Assembly: GCA_963975575.1 (NCBI GenBank)
Contig: CAXBHL010000002.1
Span: 310,001-374,000 of the forward strand
Direction of reading: 5' to 3'
Length of the DNA: 64,000 bases
DNA from: UBA6054 sp963975575
GTDB lineage: Bacteria > Planctomycetota > Phycisphaerae > Phycisphaerales > UBA1924
Positions within the stretch are counted from its first letter, which is position 1; every line of letters begins with the position of its first letter. Position numbers and translations under genes: made by a program. Under the pieces are notes generated by a model. It ran no database searches. It saw only the letters and a program-made list of their open reading frames with translations, and was not told the origin of the DNA. Positions 26,731 through 34,837 of the stretch are shown here, in pieces.

Positions 26731-27524
26731 TCTCGAGGGAATCGAGCCTGCCCGCAATGGTCGGCGTGCGCAGCCGCCGCGCCGGGTTCACGCTGATCGA
26801 ACTGCTCGTCGTCATCGCCGTGATCGCGCTGCTCATCAGCATCCTGCTGCCCTCGCTCGGGCGGGCGCGCCAGACGGCCCAGAACGTCATCTGCCAGAGC
26901 AACCTGCGTCAGATCGGCATCGGCACCCAGATGTATCTCGACGACCAGAAAGACCCCCGGTTCATGGACATGCTCCCGTTCCTGCCGGGCAAAGAGGTCA
27001 ACCCCCTCACCGGTTCGCACGACTACCGCGCGCACCGCTGGAACGCCATGCGCATCCTCACGCCCTACCTGGGCGGCGAGAGCCAGCCCACGTTCGTGTG
27101 CCCGGCGGCCCGCGGCCTGTCCTCCGTGCTCGAATACCAGACGCGCCTTGCCATGGAGTTCAGCGGGCGCGTCCAGGTCCTCGACTACGACCAGGACGGC
27201 ACCGAGGAGTACACCGAGTACTGGTTCAACGACTCACCGGTCAGCCAGCAGAACCCGTACGTCGGCGTCTCCGGGCAGGCGCTGCGTCTGGTGCGCAACC
27301 CCGGCGAGGTCGTGATCGCGATCGACGCGGTCGACTGGATCCCGCGCCACCGCTCGGCCGCGGTCGTGAACACGACGGGGTTCTCGACCATGGGCGCCAG
27401 CAACATCCTCCGCGGCGATCTGCGCGTGCAGCAGAAGACCGAGGCCGAGTACATCCTCGAACGCGACTTCTACAAGTCCGCCCCCAACTTCTGGAACTGG
27501 GGCCACTACTACCCCGACAACTAG
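26727..27524 (+). CDS. Prepilin-type N-terminal cleavage/methylation protein (pseudopilin-like)
   Basis: The 265-residue protein has the class III signal GFTLIELLVVIAVIALL at about residues 21-37, the hallmark of type IV pilins and type II secretion pseudopilins, followed by LISILLPSLGRAR as in planctomycete pilin-like proteins. The globular part (residues about 50-265) contains CQSNLRQIG. It starts in an ATGA overlap with the GH94 stop, with aaaggag just upstream, so the two are translationally coupled. Planctomycetes have many such proteins of unknown role; coupling to a sugar phosphorylase suggests a part in glycan binding or uptake at the envelope, which is inference. Confidence 0.88.
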   Translation: MISRESSLPAMVGVRSRRAGFTLIELLVVIAVIALLISILLPSLGRARQTAQNVICQSNLRQIGIGTQMYLDDQKDPRFMDMLPFLPGKEVNPLTGSHDYRAHRWNAMRILTPYLGGESQPTFVCPAARGLSSVLEYQTRLAMEFSGRVQVLDYDQDGTEEYTEYWFNDSPVSQQNPYVGVSGQALRLVRNPGEVVIAIDAVDWIPRHRSAAVVNTTGFSTMGASNILRGDLRVQQKTEAEYILERDFYKSAPNFWNWGHYYPDN

Positions 27525-27582
27525 ACTGCCCCGCGAGCGTTCACGGCCCGCAGCAAACCCCATCCGTCACGGGAAACACGCG

Positions 27583-27945
27583 ATGAACATCCGAGAAAAG
27601 CTCAACCAGCACCCGGCGATCGGGCGCACCATCGCGATCGTCGCGGTGCTGCTCGCGGTCTACCTCGCGTTCCGTTCGGGACGCAACACGGCGCCGGACA
27701 GCCTCGAACGCCGCTCCGAGACGGTCACGATCCGCGACACCGAGACCGGCGACGAGTGGACGATGAACCGCGGGCAGTTCGAACGGTTGCTCCTGCTCCA
27801 GAACGGGCTGATCGACGAGAACGGCGGCATCCCCAGCCAGTTCTCCGAGGGCCGCCCCACCGGCGTGCTCGTCAACAAGACGGAGTGGCAGGAGACCGTC
27901 CAACGCATCAACGACATGAAGCGTCAGATGGGCGCCGGCGGCTGA
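27583..27945 (+). CDS. Small single-pass membrane protein, function unknown
   Basis: The 120-residue protein has one N-terminal membrane segment (about residues 15-30, IAIVAVLLAVYLAF) and a soluble, charged remainder of about 90 residues. I do not recognise a family. It follows the pseudopilin gene by 58 bp in the same direction and is probably the last gene of the run starting at 23374. A role in a pseudopilin or envelope complex would fit the position only. Confidence 0.7.
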   Translation: MNIREKLNQHPAIGRTIAIVAVLLAVYLAFRSGRNTAPDSLERRSETVTIRDTETGDEWTMNRGQFERLLLLQNGLIDENGGIPSQFSEGRPTGVLVNKTEWQETVQRINDMKRQMGAGG

Positions 27946-27995
27946 ACCTGCCGGCGCCGGGACGCCCGCCGCCCCGGAAACATGCTCCTCCCCGG

Positions 27996-28025
27996 ATGGC
28001 AGGCCGCCCCAGCGCGGCCTGTCAT
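27996..28025. terminator. Probable bidirectional terminator hairpin between convergent genes
   Basis: ATGGCAGGCCGC and GCGGCCTGTCAT form a 12-bp stem with one G:T pair and a six-base loop. It lies between the stops of the small membrane protein and the sugar symporter. There is no strong T-run on either side, so confidence is moderate. Confidence 0.5.
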
Positions 28026-28060
28026 CGCGTAGCGATCGCGCATCGAAGCGGCCGCCCGTG

Positions 28061-29494
28061 TTACTCGGCCTCGTCCGTTCCGCGGGCGGCCCGGCGGGCG
28101 TCGAGCTCGGCCTTGATCTTGTACATCCGCGACTCCGTCAGCGGGTAGGACCGGACGAGCACCAGCGACACCACGCACAGGCACAGCGGCAGGCCGATCT
28201 CGAACACCCGCATCATCAGCAGCGTGCCCTCGGTCTGGATCGTTTGCTTCTGGTCGAAGCCGGTCAGCTCGATCAGCACGCCGGCGACCAGGTACGCCAC
28301 CGCCATGCCCATCTTCATAAACCACCAGAACACCGCGTAGTACGAGCCCTCGCTGCGCGTTCCCGTCTCGAGTTCGTCGGCGTCGCACACGTCGGCCACC
28401 ATCGCGCTGGCCAGCGTGAAGAACATCAGCATGCCCGCCGCCAGGAACACCGTGGGGATGAGCGCCAGGTAGGGCAGCTCGGGGTTGTAGCAGACGATCT
28501 TGAGGGCCTGGGCCCCGCCCATCAGCAGGATCGCCGTCGTCATGGTCTTGTTCTTGCCCAGCCGCCTGCTCATGAACACCAGCGGGAACACCGCGACCAC
28601 GGACGTGATGCCCCACGCCGTGCCGTTCACGCCCAGCAGCTCCGACGCCGCGTCCCGGTTGCCGGAGAACAGGTAGAACACGGCGATGTAGTTGGCGAAC
28701 CCGTTGACGAGGTTGAACCCCATCACCGTGGCGAAGACGATCCCGACCAGCAGCAGGAAGTTGCGGTTCGTCCCGGTGTGCCGCAGGCTCGTGAACAGCG
28801 ATTCGCGGTCCTGCCGGCGGACCTGCTTGAAGTGCCGCTCCTTGCACAGGAAGGCGCACGCGAACGCCGGGATCAGCACGATGCCGCCGGCCAGGTACGC
28901 CACCTTACGCATGCCGTCGACCTCGTCGCCGTCGCCCTTGAAGATCTCCCAGTGCGACAGGGCGTAGAACCACGGCGTGATGATCGCGCCGACGTTCCCG
29001 ATAAAGCTCTTGGCGCTGAACAGCCGCGTGCGCTCGTGGTAGTCGTCGGTCATCTCCATCCCGAGCGCGCCGTGCGGCACCTCGAACACGGTCACCGCCG
29101 TGTAGAACAACAGCGACATGCACAGGAAATACCAGAACTGGGCCATCGAGTCCCACTCACGCGGAACCGACCACATCGCCACGAACGACACCGACACGAG
29201 CAGCCCGCCTACGAAGATGTACGGGCGCCGGCGACCCCACCGCCCGCGGGTGTTGTCGGAGATGTGGCCCATGATCGGGTCGGTGATCGCGTCCCAGAAG
29301 CGGGGGACCATCTGCGCCACGCCCACCAGGATCGCGCTGATCCCGAGCCCCACGTTGAGGATCAGCCCGGACAGCTGGCCGACCGAGTTGAACAGCGCGA
29401 TCGGCACGAACCCGCCCATCCCGTAGGCGATCAGCTGGACCCAGGGGATCCGGTCGCGGGCGGCGGTGGTGTGGTGTTCGTGCGTGCGGGCCAT
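28061..29494 (-). CDS. GPH-type (MelB-like) MFS sugar:cation symporter
   Basis: The 477-residue polytopic protein has the glycoside-pentoside-hexuronide symporter pattern: about twelve membrane segments, the early DAITDPIMGHISDNTRGRWG motif (about residues 65-85) with GRRRPYIF, and RTRLFSAKSFIGN later. It should import mono- or oligosaccharides with Na+ or H+ across the inner membrane. It lies between the GH94 run and the dockerin gene, so it is the likely importer of the glycan products. It is downstream of the dockerin gene with a terminator in between, so it may have its own promoter, which I could not identify. Confidence 0.88.
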   Translation of the reverse strand: MARTHEHHTTAARDRIPWVQLIAYGMGGFVPIALFNSVGQLSGLILNVGLGISAILVGVAQMVPRFWDAITDPIMGHISDNTRGRWGRRRPYIFVGGLLVSVSFVAMWSVPREWDSMAQFWYFLCMSLLFYTAVTVFEVPHGALGMEMTDDYHERTRLFSAKSFIGNVGAIITPWFYALSHWEIFKGDGDEVDGMRKVAYLAGGIVLIPAFACAFLCKERHFKQVRRQDRESLFTSLRHTGTNRNFLLLVGIVFATVMGFNLVNGFANYIAVFYLFSGNRDAASELLGVNGTAWGITSVVAVFPLVFMSRRLGKNKTMTTAILLMGGAQALKIVCYNPELPYLALIPTVFLAAGMLMFFTLASAMVADVCDADELETGTRSEGSYYAVFWWFMKMGMAVAYLVAGVLIELTGFDQKQTIQTEGTLLMMRVFEIGLPLCLCVVSLVLVRSYPLTESRMYKIKAELDARRAARGTDEAE

Positions 29495-29530
29495 GGGATC
29501 TCCGGAAGCCGACGAACGGGCGGGACATGG

Positions 29531-29568
29531 GGGGAGGAAAAAGGCCCCACGCCGGGCGTGGGGCCTTT
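29531..29568 (-). terminator. Intrinsic terminator of the dockerin gene
   Basis: AAAGGCCCCACGC and GCGTGGGGCCTTT form a perfect 13-bp stem (29540-29552 with 29556-29568) and a three-base loop. Read on the minus strand it ends in TTTTT before CCTCC. It lies 37 bp after the dockerin stop and before the symporter gene. Confidence 0.85.
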
Positions 29569-29604
29569 CACATCAGGTTCCGTGCCGGGCCGAAAGCCCC
29601 GCGA

Positions 29605-30471
29605 TCACGGGCAGCCGTCGTTGTAGAGGCTGATGAACGCGGCCACGTCGAAGAAGTTGAACGAGCCGAACGGCGCGGCCAAGTCCGCGTCGGGGTCGCC
29701 CGCGTTGTACATCGAGATGAACGTGGACACGTCGAAGAAGTTCAGCGTGCCGAACGGCTCGGCCACGTCGGCCGGGCTGCAGCCGGGGCCGCCCATGTCC
29801 TGCACTATGCACAGATCGTCGATGAACACCGTGCCGGTGGGCGAGGTGCCCGGCCCGAACTGCCCGCCGAAGAACCGGAACGGCAGCACCGACACGCTCG
29901 TCGGGTACGGCGGGAAGTCGCCGACCGCGGCCATCATGTCGTCGGTCACCTCGAACGAGAACGGCATCCAGAAGCCGCCGGTCGACGCGTCCGGGAAGGA
30001 GAACTCGAACGCGGTGTAGATCGAGAAGTTCGGCGGCTCGCGCCGGAACTCAAGCTTGACACCGACGATCGTGTCCTGCAGCACCTGACCCTCGGGAACC
30101 AGGTAGTAGCCCGACACGGTCACGTCGCCGCCCAGGTACTCGTAGTCCGGGTCGTACAGGTCGCTGCCGTCCGGGCGGAACAGGTTGGTCGTCCAGCCCT
30201 TGAAGCGGTCGGCGTCGCCCGCGGCCGGGGTGAGCCGGATGGACTTCTGGCCCGAGCGCACCTCGGCGCCCGGGTCGTTGATGTCGACGTAGTCGTCGCT
30301 GGTCATGTTGATGCCGTTCCAGCCGATCGGCAGATCGGGGAAGCCGGGGTTGACGTCCTCGAAGCCGGGGTTGGTCAGCAGGACGCAGTCGTCGCCTGCC
30401 TGAACGCCCGCGCCGCAAAGGGCCAGGGCACCGATCGCGGGCACGAGCCCGACGCGCAATCCATTTCTCAT
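29605..30471 (-). CDS. Secreted GC-type dockerin protein with carbohydrate-binding-like domain
   Basis: The ATG at 30471 follows ggaggg and gives a signal peptide (about residues 1-25, ending GVQA); the longer frame covers the promoter. The 288-residue product has a beta-sandwich-like region (about 26-225) starting LLTNPGFEDV, as in PEP-CTERM-like and CBM4/9-like modules, and a C-terminal dockerin-like pair with LNFFDVSTFIS and FNFFDVAAFIS, ending NDGCP. It is probably a secreted glycan-binding or structural protein without a catalytic domain. Its promoter holds a LacI-type operator, which links it to the glycan regulon. Confidence 0.85.
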   Translation of the reverse strand: MRNGLRVGLVPAIGALALCGAGVQAGDDCVLLTNPGFEDVNPGFPDLPIGWNGINMTSDDYVDINDPGAEVRSGQKSIRLTPAAGDADRFKGWTTNLFRPDGSDLYDPDYEYLGGDVTVSGYYLVPEGQVLQDTIVGVKLEFRREPPNFSIYTAFEFSFPDASTGGFWMPFSFEVTDDMMAAVGDFPPYPTSVSVLPFRFFGGQFGPGTSPTGTVFIDDLCIVQDMGGPGCSPADVAEPFGTLNFFDVSTFISMYNAGDPDADLAAPFGSFNFFDVAAFISLYNDGCP

Positions 30472-30514
30472 CTGTGTTCCCTCCAAGCGAGGCCGGGATT
30501 CCGGCCGCCCCTCC

Positions 30515-30542
30515 AATGTAAAGGTTTTCATCCGCTTGTCAA
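30515..30542 (-). promoter_or_regulatory. Sigma-70 promoter of the dockerin gene
   Basis: On the minus strand a perfect TTGACA (plus-strand 30537-30542) is followed after 16 bp by TACATT (30515-30520). The spacer holds the operator, so a bound LacI protein would exclude polymerase. The untranslated leader would be about 40 nt. Confidence 0.7.
30517..30530. promoter_or_regulatory. LacI-type operator candidate, site 3
   Basis: TGTAAAGGTTTTCA matches TGTAAACGGTTACA (the reverse complement of site 2) at 11 of 14 positions and lies between the -35 and -10 of the dockerin promoter. The position supports a true repressor site more than the sequence alone would. Confidence 0.6.
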
Positions 30543-30636
30543 TCCCCTTCGGGCGACATTTCGTCGGACCCTCACGGCTGTAGACCACGAAGCCCTATCG
30601 AAATGCGAACATCGTGCATTGGTCGGTCGCGGCACG

Positions 30637-30663
30637 AGAAAACCCCCGCCGGCTCGCGGGGGT
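30637..30663 (-). terminator. Intrinsic terminator of the response-regulator operon
   Basis: ACCCCCGC and GCGGGGGT form an 8-bp stem (30642-30649 with 30656-30663) with a six-base loop, followed on the minus strand by TTTTCTCG. It lies 43 bp after the stop of the last receiver gene. Confidence 0.75.
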
Positions 30664-30705
30664 GGATGAGAAACCAGATCTGGGCCGCGGAACTTCCGCG
30701 TCGGC

Positions 30706-31095
30706 TCACGCCGCCGAGCGGGCGAGCCGTGCGTCGATCGCTTCACGCACCGTCGCCAGCAGGTCGCCGGTGTCGAACGGCTTGAGGAGCAGCGCAAAGG
30801 CGCCGTGGCCCTCGACCAGCGCACGCACGTGCTCAGATCGTTCGCCTGTTAGGTAGATCACCGGCGTGCCGGCGAAGTCGGACATCTTGTCGAGGCGGTC
30901 CTGCACGGTGAAGCCGTCGCCCGCGGGCATGTGCACATCGAGGATGATCACGTCCGGCCCGACGCGCCGGGCCTGTTCGACCGCCTGATAGCCGTCCTGG
31001 GCGCACACAACCTCGTACCCCTCGCTCCGCAGCCGCACGGCCAGCGAAGTGAGCAACGCGTGGTCGTCGTCCGCGATGAGAATCTTGCGTGTCAT
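30706..31095 (-). CDS. Receiver-only response regulator (second of a pair)
   Basis: The 129-residue protein is a single receiver domain: acidic pair DDD near residues 9-11, phospho-acceptor Asp in VIILDVHMPAGDG near residue 53, the Thr in IYLTGE and the Lys in LLLKPFD. No output domain is present, so it acts by protein contact or phosphotransfer. Its ATG overlaps the stop of the preceding receiver gene in ATGA, giving a kinase-receiver-receiver operon. Confidence 0.92.
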   Translation of the reverse strand: MTRKILIADDDHALLTSLAVRLRSEGYEVVCAQDGYQAVEQARRVGPDVIILDVHMPAGDGFTVQDRLDKMSDFAGTPVIYLTGERSEHVRALVEGHGAFALLLKPFDTGDLLATVREAIDARLARSAA

Positions 31096-31514
31096 CCTTC
31101 GTTTCTCCCGTGCTGTGTGGTGTCGGTTTCGCCCGCGGCAGCACCCGCGGGAGAAAGGGCGGTTCGGATCGCTTCCAGAACAACTTCGGACTCGTACGGC
31201 TTGGTCAGGAACCCCGCCGCCCCCGCGTTGAGCGCCTGCTGCTTGACCGTGTCCTGCACGTTGGCCGTCAGCATGATCACGGGGATCACCGCGGTCCGCT
31301 GGTCGTCGCGGAGCCGGCGGAGCACCTCCAGCCCGTCCATGTCGGGCATGCGCAGGTCCAGCAGGATCAGCTCCGGGGGGTTGGCGCAGGCCGCGGCCAG
31401 CCCGGCCGGGCCGTCGCTCGCGGTCTCGACGGAGAAGCCGTGGGCCGCCAGTCGCGCCCGCAACGCCAGCTGGATCGCCCATTCGTCATCGATGATCAGA
31501 ACGCGGTGTCCCAC
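31092..31514 (-). CDS. Receiver-only response regulator (first of a pair)
   Basis: I placed the start at the GTG at 31514, since gggggagg lies 6 nt before it; a TTG at 31532 is in frame but is covered by that ribosome site. The product of 140 residues has the receiver signature: acidic IDDE, phospho-acceptor Asp in LILLDLRMPDMDG, Thr in VIMLTAN and Lys in FLTKPYE. About 20 extra residues follow. It begins inside the last codons of the kinase gene, so the two are coupled and are probably cognate. Confidence 0.9.
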   Translation of the reverse strand: MGHRVLIIDDEWAIQLALRARLAAHGFSVETASDGPAGLAAACANPPELILLDLRMPDMDGLEVLRRLRDDQRTAVIPVIMLTANVQDTVKQQALNAGAAGFLTKPYESEVVLEAIRTALSPAGAAAGETDTTQHGRNEG

Positions 31515-33576
31515 GGCACACCTCCCCCGCAATCGCGTTTCGCACCGCGGACGCGGCCTCGTCGTGCCCGTCCGCCCACACCCAGGACCCGCACACCTCG
31601 ATGGCCAGCGGCCCGACCGAATCGGGCCGGTCTCCGATCTGCTGCGCCCGGGCCGCCAGGATCCGATCGACCCAGCCCCCGATGGAGTCCGTGCAGCCGA
31701 GCACCCACCAGGAGCGGGGTTGCCCGCCTCGGGGTTCGCGCCCGCCGGGGCCGTCCCCGGGCAGGACCAGGTCCGTCGCGTAGGTCATCGACGCGAGGAA
31801 CGCCCCGGGCTCGCCCGGGTCGGCGCCGGCGTCCGTGGTCGCCCGCAGCAGCGCCAGCGTCGGCCCGGGGCGCTCGATGGCCGAGAGCGACTCGAAGTAG
31901 TGCGACAGGACCGAGCCGGTATCGCAGGCCGGCAGGGTGAACGAGAACGTGGACCCCGCTCCCTTGCGGCTGAGCACCGAGATCCGTCCCAGGTTCAGCC
32001 CCGTCAGTTCGTGCGCAATGCTCAGGCCCAGCCCGAACCCCTTGGCTGTGACGTCGCGCCCCGAGTCGGTCTGCTGGAACCGTCCGAAGATCTGCGCGAT
32101 CTCCTCCGCGGACAGCCCCGGCCCCCGGTCCGTCACCGAAACAGAGATCTCGCCCTGCCGCGGCCCGGACCCTGCCGAGAGCACGATCTGACCTCCCTCG
32201 GGCGAGAACTTGATCGCGTTGGTCATCAGGTTGGTGATCACCCGCCGCACCTTCTCCTCGTCGGCGAACACCCGATCAAGCCCGTCGGCGATCTCCTCGA
32301 CGATTCGGATCGACCGCGAGGACGCCTTGCGCTCCAGGGTCGGGCGCACGGCCTCGAAGATGTCCGCGACGGTGTGACCCTGCCGCTCCACCCGCAGGAT
32401 TCCCGCGCGCAGCTTGCTGGAGTCGAGCAGGTCCTCGACCATGTGGTTCAGGTCCACCACCGCGCCGGACATGATCTCCAGGTACCGGGCCTGGTCGTCC
32501 GAAACCGGCCCGGCGATCCCATCGCGGATGATCGACGCGAACTCCTTGATCACCGCCAGCGGCGTGCGGAACTCATGAGAGACGTCGTCCACCACGCGGT
32601 GGGCCCGGTCCGCCATCCGCGAGAGCTCGACGTTCTGCTGGCCGATGATCCGGCGCGATTGCAGCAGCGTGCCCTCGACCCGTTTGCGTTCGGAGATGTT
32701 CTGGATGAAACCGTGCCAGAGCGTGCCGCCGTCGGGCTCGCGCTGGGGAACGGCGTTGCCGAGCAGCCATTCCTCCGTCCCGTCCTCGAACCGCACCCGG
32801 TACTCGCACTTCCACGGGGCCAGCGTGCGGTGCGATTCCGTGATCGACGCCTCGACCGCCGCCCGGTCCTCGGGGTGCAGCACGGCGAACACCGCCGCCG
32901 CGTCGTGCTCGACGTCCTCGGGCGAGACCCGGTAGATCTCCCGGATGCGGTCGCTCGCGTACGGGAACGACGAGGAGCCGTCCGGGCCGCTGCGGAACTG
33001 GTAGATCACGCCCGGCACCTGCGACGCGATCTTGGTCAGCCGCTCGAGCAGCTGGCGGTGCTGCTCGGACTGAGCCCGGAGCCGCCGGTTGTAGCGGTAC
33101 ATCTCCAGCTGCGACGCGACCAGCCCGCCCAGGGTCTTGAGGCTCTCGATCTGGCCGTCGGTCATGGTCCTGGGCTGGTTGTCGATCACGCACAGGCTGC
33201 CCACCGGCGGATCGTCGAGCGTTTGCAGCGGAACCCCCGCGTAGAAGCGGATGCTCGGGTCGCCGGTGACCAGCGAGTTGTCCGCGAACCGCGGGTCCAG
33301 CGTCGCGTCCCCGACGATCAACGGCGTGTCCTGAAGGATCGTGTGCGCACAGAACGCCACGTCCCTGGGCGTCTCCCGGCACTCCAGCCCGTGGATCGCC
33401 GAGAACCACTGGCGGTCCTTGTCGACGAGGCTCACCGCGGCGATCGGCGTCTGGCAGATCTCGCTCGCCAGGCGGACGGCCGCCTCCTGGAGGTGGTTGG
33501 GAAGCGCACCGACCAGCCCGGTCTCCGCCACGGCGGCGAGGCGTTGTGCTTCTTTGGGATGCTCTGGTGCTCGCAC
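31486..33576 (-). CDS. Soluble hybrid-input histidine kinase (GAF-PAS-HisKA-HATPase)
   Basis: The GTG at 33576 has ggaggg 6 nt before it and is preferred to the in-frame GTG at 33660, which has a poor site. The 696-residue protein has a GAF domain (about 20-175, with FCAHTIL and FYAGVPLQ), a PAS domain with a PAC end (about 205-325), HisKA with SHEFRTPLAV near residue 335, and HATPase_c to about 550 (NLMTNAIKFSPEGG, DRGPGLS, GFGLGLSI). About 140 C-terminal residues are of unknown type. There is no membrane segment, so it senses cytoplasmic signals. It overlaps the first receiver gene. Confidence 0.93.
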   Translation of the reverse strand: MRAPEHPKEAQRLAAVAETGLVGALPNHLQEAAVRLASEICQTPIAAVSLVDKDRQWFSAIHGLECRETPRDVAFCAHTILQDTPLIVGDATLDPRFADNSLVTGDPSIRFYAGVPLQTLDDPPVGSLCVIDNQPRTMTDGQIESLKTLGGLVASQLEMYRYNRRLRAQSEQHRQLLERLTKIASQVPGVIYQFRSGPDGSSSFPYASDRIREIYRVSPEDVEHDAAAVFAVLHPEDRAAVEASITESHRTLAPWKCEYRVRFEDGTEEWLLGNAVPQREPDGGTLWHGFIQNISERKRVEGTLLQSRRIIGQQNVELSRMADRAHRVVDDVSHEFRTPLAVIKEFASIIRDGIAGPVSDDQARYLEIMSGAVVDLNHMVEDLLDSSKLRAGILRVERQGHTVADIFEAVRPTLERKASSRSIRIVEEIADGLDRVFADEEKVRRVITNLMTNAIKFSPEGGQIVLSAGSGPRQGEISVSVTDRGPGLSAEEIAQIFGRFQQTDSGRDVTAKGFGLGLSIAHELTGLNLGRISVLSRKGAGSTFSFTLPACDTGSVLSHYFESLSAIERPGPTLALLRATTDAGADPGEPGAFLASMTYATDLVLPGDGPGGREPRGGQPRSWWVLGCTDSIGGWVDRILAARAQQIGDRPDSVGPLAIEVCGSWVWADGHDEAASAVRNAIAGEVCRGTPRSDHR

Positions 33577-33981
33577 GGTGTCCCTCCGCGACCGCCGCGC
33601 CGAGCGCGGCGCGGTCCATCGTTCAAAGCGGACATCGGGAGCCTGTCGGTTCGAGTCCACCGGATCCCGGCGAACGGCCGGAAAAGCAGACAGCCATATC
33701 CGTTGTAATCCCTGGTCCCTGGGCGGTACGCCGCCCCCGCGTCTGGCCCGTTCACCGCATTACGCGCCGGAAAAGCCCCGTTTGAGCGGCTGTCCCGTGC
33801 GCGAGGGTTCCTCCCGTACAGCGCGCAACCGCATCGGCGTTTGTCATTGATTAGACTGAAATCGGCCGCTCAAGCGGCTGCGCCAACCCAGCGCCCGACG
33901 CCCCGGCCGTGGCGTTGCTCCGCTCGGAGGCGGCCTTTGACCATCGGATCAGAACGCACACGCCTGCACAGGACACCAGCC
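33577..33981. other. 405-bp intergenic region between the divergent kinase and VOC genes
   Basis: No supported gene lies here. The segment presumably holds two divergent promoters; I see no strong -35/-10 pair, and the short in-frame extensions of both neighbours across it have poor ribosome sites. Nothing else stands out. Confidence 0.6.
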
Positions 33982-34767
33982 ATGGGCAACACCTTTGTCT
34001 CACGCGTCGGCGGAGTGATCAGTGCCGACATCGCCGTTCCCGAGCACGAACGTGAGGTGCGCTTCTACGCCCGGGTGCTCGGTACCGGCGACGAGCCGCT
34101 CTGGCGTGAGGACCTGATGAACAACCTCGGCACGCCGGTCATCGGCCTGGGCGCACGCACCGCGGAGTACGAGCGGCTCCCGCTCCAATGGATGCCGCAC
34201 ATCCAGGTCGCCGATGTCGCGGCCAGCGCGCAGCGTGCGGTCGACCTCGGGGGGCGGGAGCTCATGCACGGCAAGGACGACCAGGGTCGCAGCCAGTGGG
34301 CCGTGCTGCTCGATCCGAACGGGGCGGCGTTCGGGATCATCCCGGTCGTCCCCGCGGAGGCGATGCCCCCGGCCGACGGCGGCGCCGCGGCGCGTGCGGG
34401 TTGCATCGCGTGGCTCGACCTCACGGTCCCCGATGCTTTGGCCACCCGCGACTTCTACCGGAAGGTCGTCGGCTGGTCCGTTCAGGACGTCGAGATGAAG
34501 GACGCGGGCGGGCGCTACGCCGACTTCAACATGCTCGGCGGCGACGGGCAACCGGCCGCCGGCGTCTGCCATGCGCGGGGCGTCAACCGGGACCTGCCGC
34601 CGGTCTGGATGATTTACCTCCCGGTCGCGGACCTGGCCGAGAGCCTCCGACGCGTGCGAGCGGAAGGTGGCGTGGTCATCAAGGAGATGCGCGGGTCCGA
34701 TGGGACTCTGACCTGCGCCGTGATCCAGGACCCGGTGGGCGTGAGCCTGGCGCTGGCCCCCAAGTGA
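33982..34767 (+). CDS. Tandem VOC (glyoxalase/bleomycin-resistance) family protein
   Basis: The ATG at 33982 has agga 8 nt before it and starts just ahead of the domain; the longer frame begins with an Arg/Pro-rich stretch that looks non-coding. The 261-residue product has two VOC half-modules (about residues 8-130 and 138-258), with motifs such as ADIAVPEHEREVRFYARVLG and IAWLDLTVPDALATRDFY. These beta-alpha-beta folds bind a divalent metal; the family includes dioxygenases, isomerases and resistance proteins. The specific function cannot be inferred from the context. Its stop is convergent with the kinase gene. Confidence 0.85.
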   Translation: MGNTFVSRVGGVISADIAVPEHEREVRFYARVLGTGDEPLWREDLMNNLGTPVIGLGARTAEYERLPLQWMPHIQVADVAASAQRAVDLGGRELMHGKDDQGRSQWAVLLDPNGAAFGIIPVVPAEAMPPADGGAAARAGCIAWLDLTVPDALATRDFYRKVVGWSVQDVEMKDAGGRYADFNMLGGDGQPAAGVCHARGVNRDLPPVWMIYLPVADLAESLRRVRAEGGVVIKEMRGSDGTLTCAVIQDPVGVSLALAPK

Positions 34768-34837
34768 ATCACACGGGTGCTGTGCGTGGTCCCGCGTCCG
34801 AGTCGATCGCGTTGGGCAGCGGACCTCCAAGGCCGAA

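Noticed and set aside
23284..26757. 1157-residue minus-strand frame opposite the PEP-CTERM and GH94 genes
   Set aside because: Codon-phase shadow of two well-supported plus-strand genes; composition is Arg/Gly/Val with no domain.
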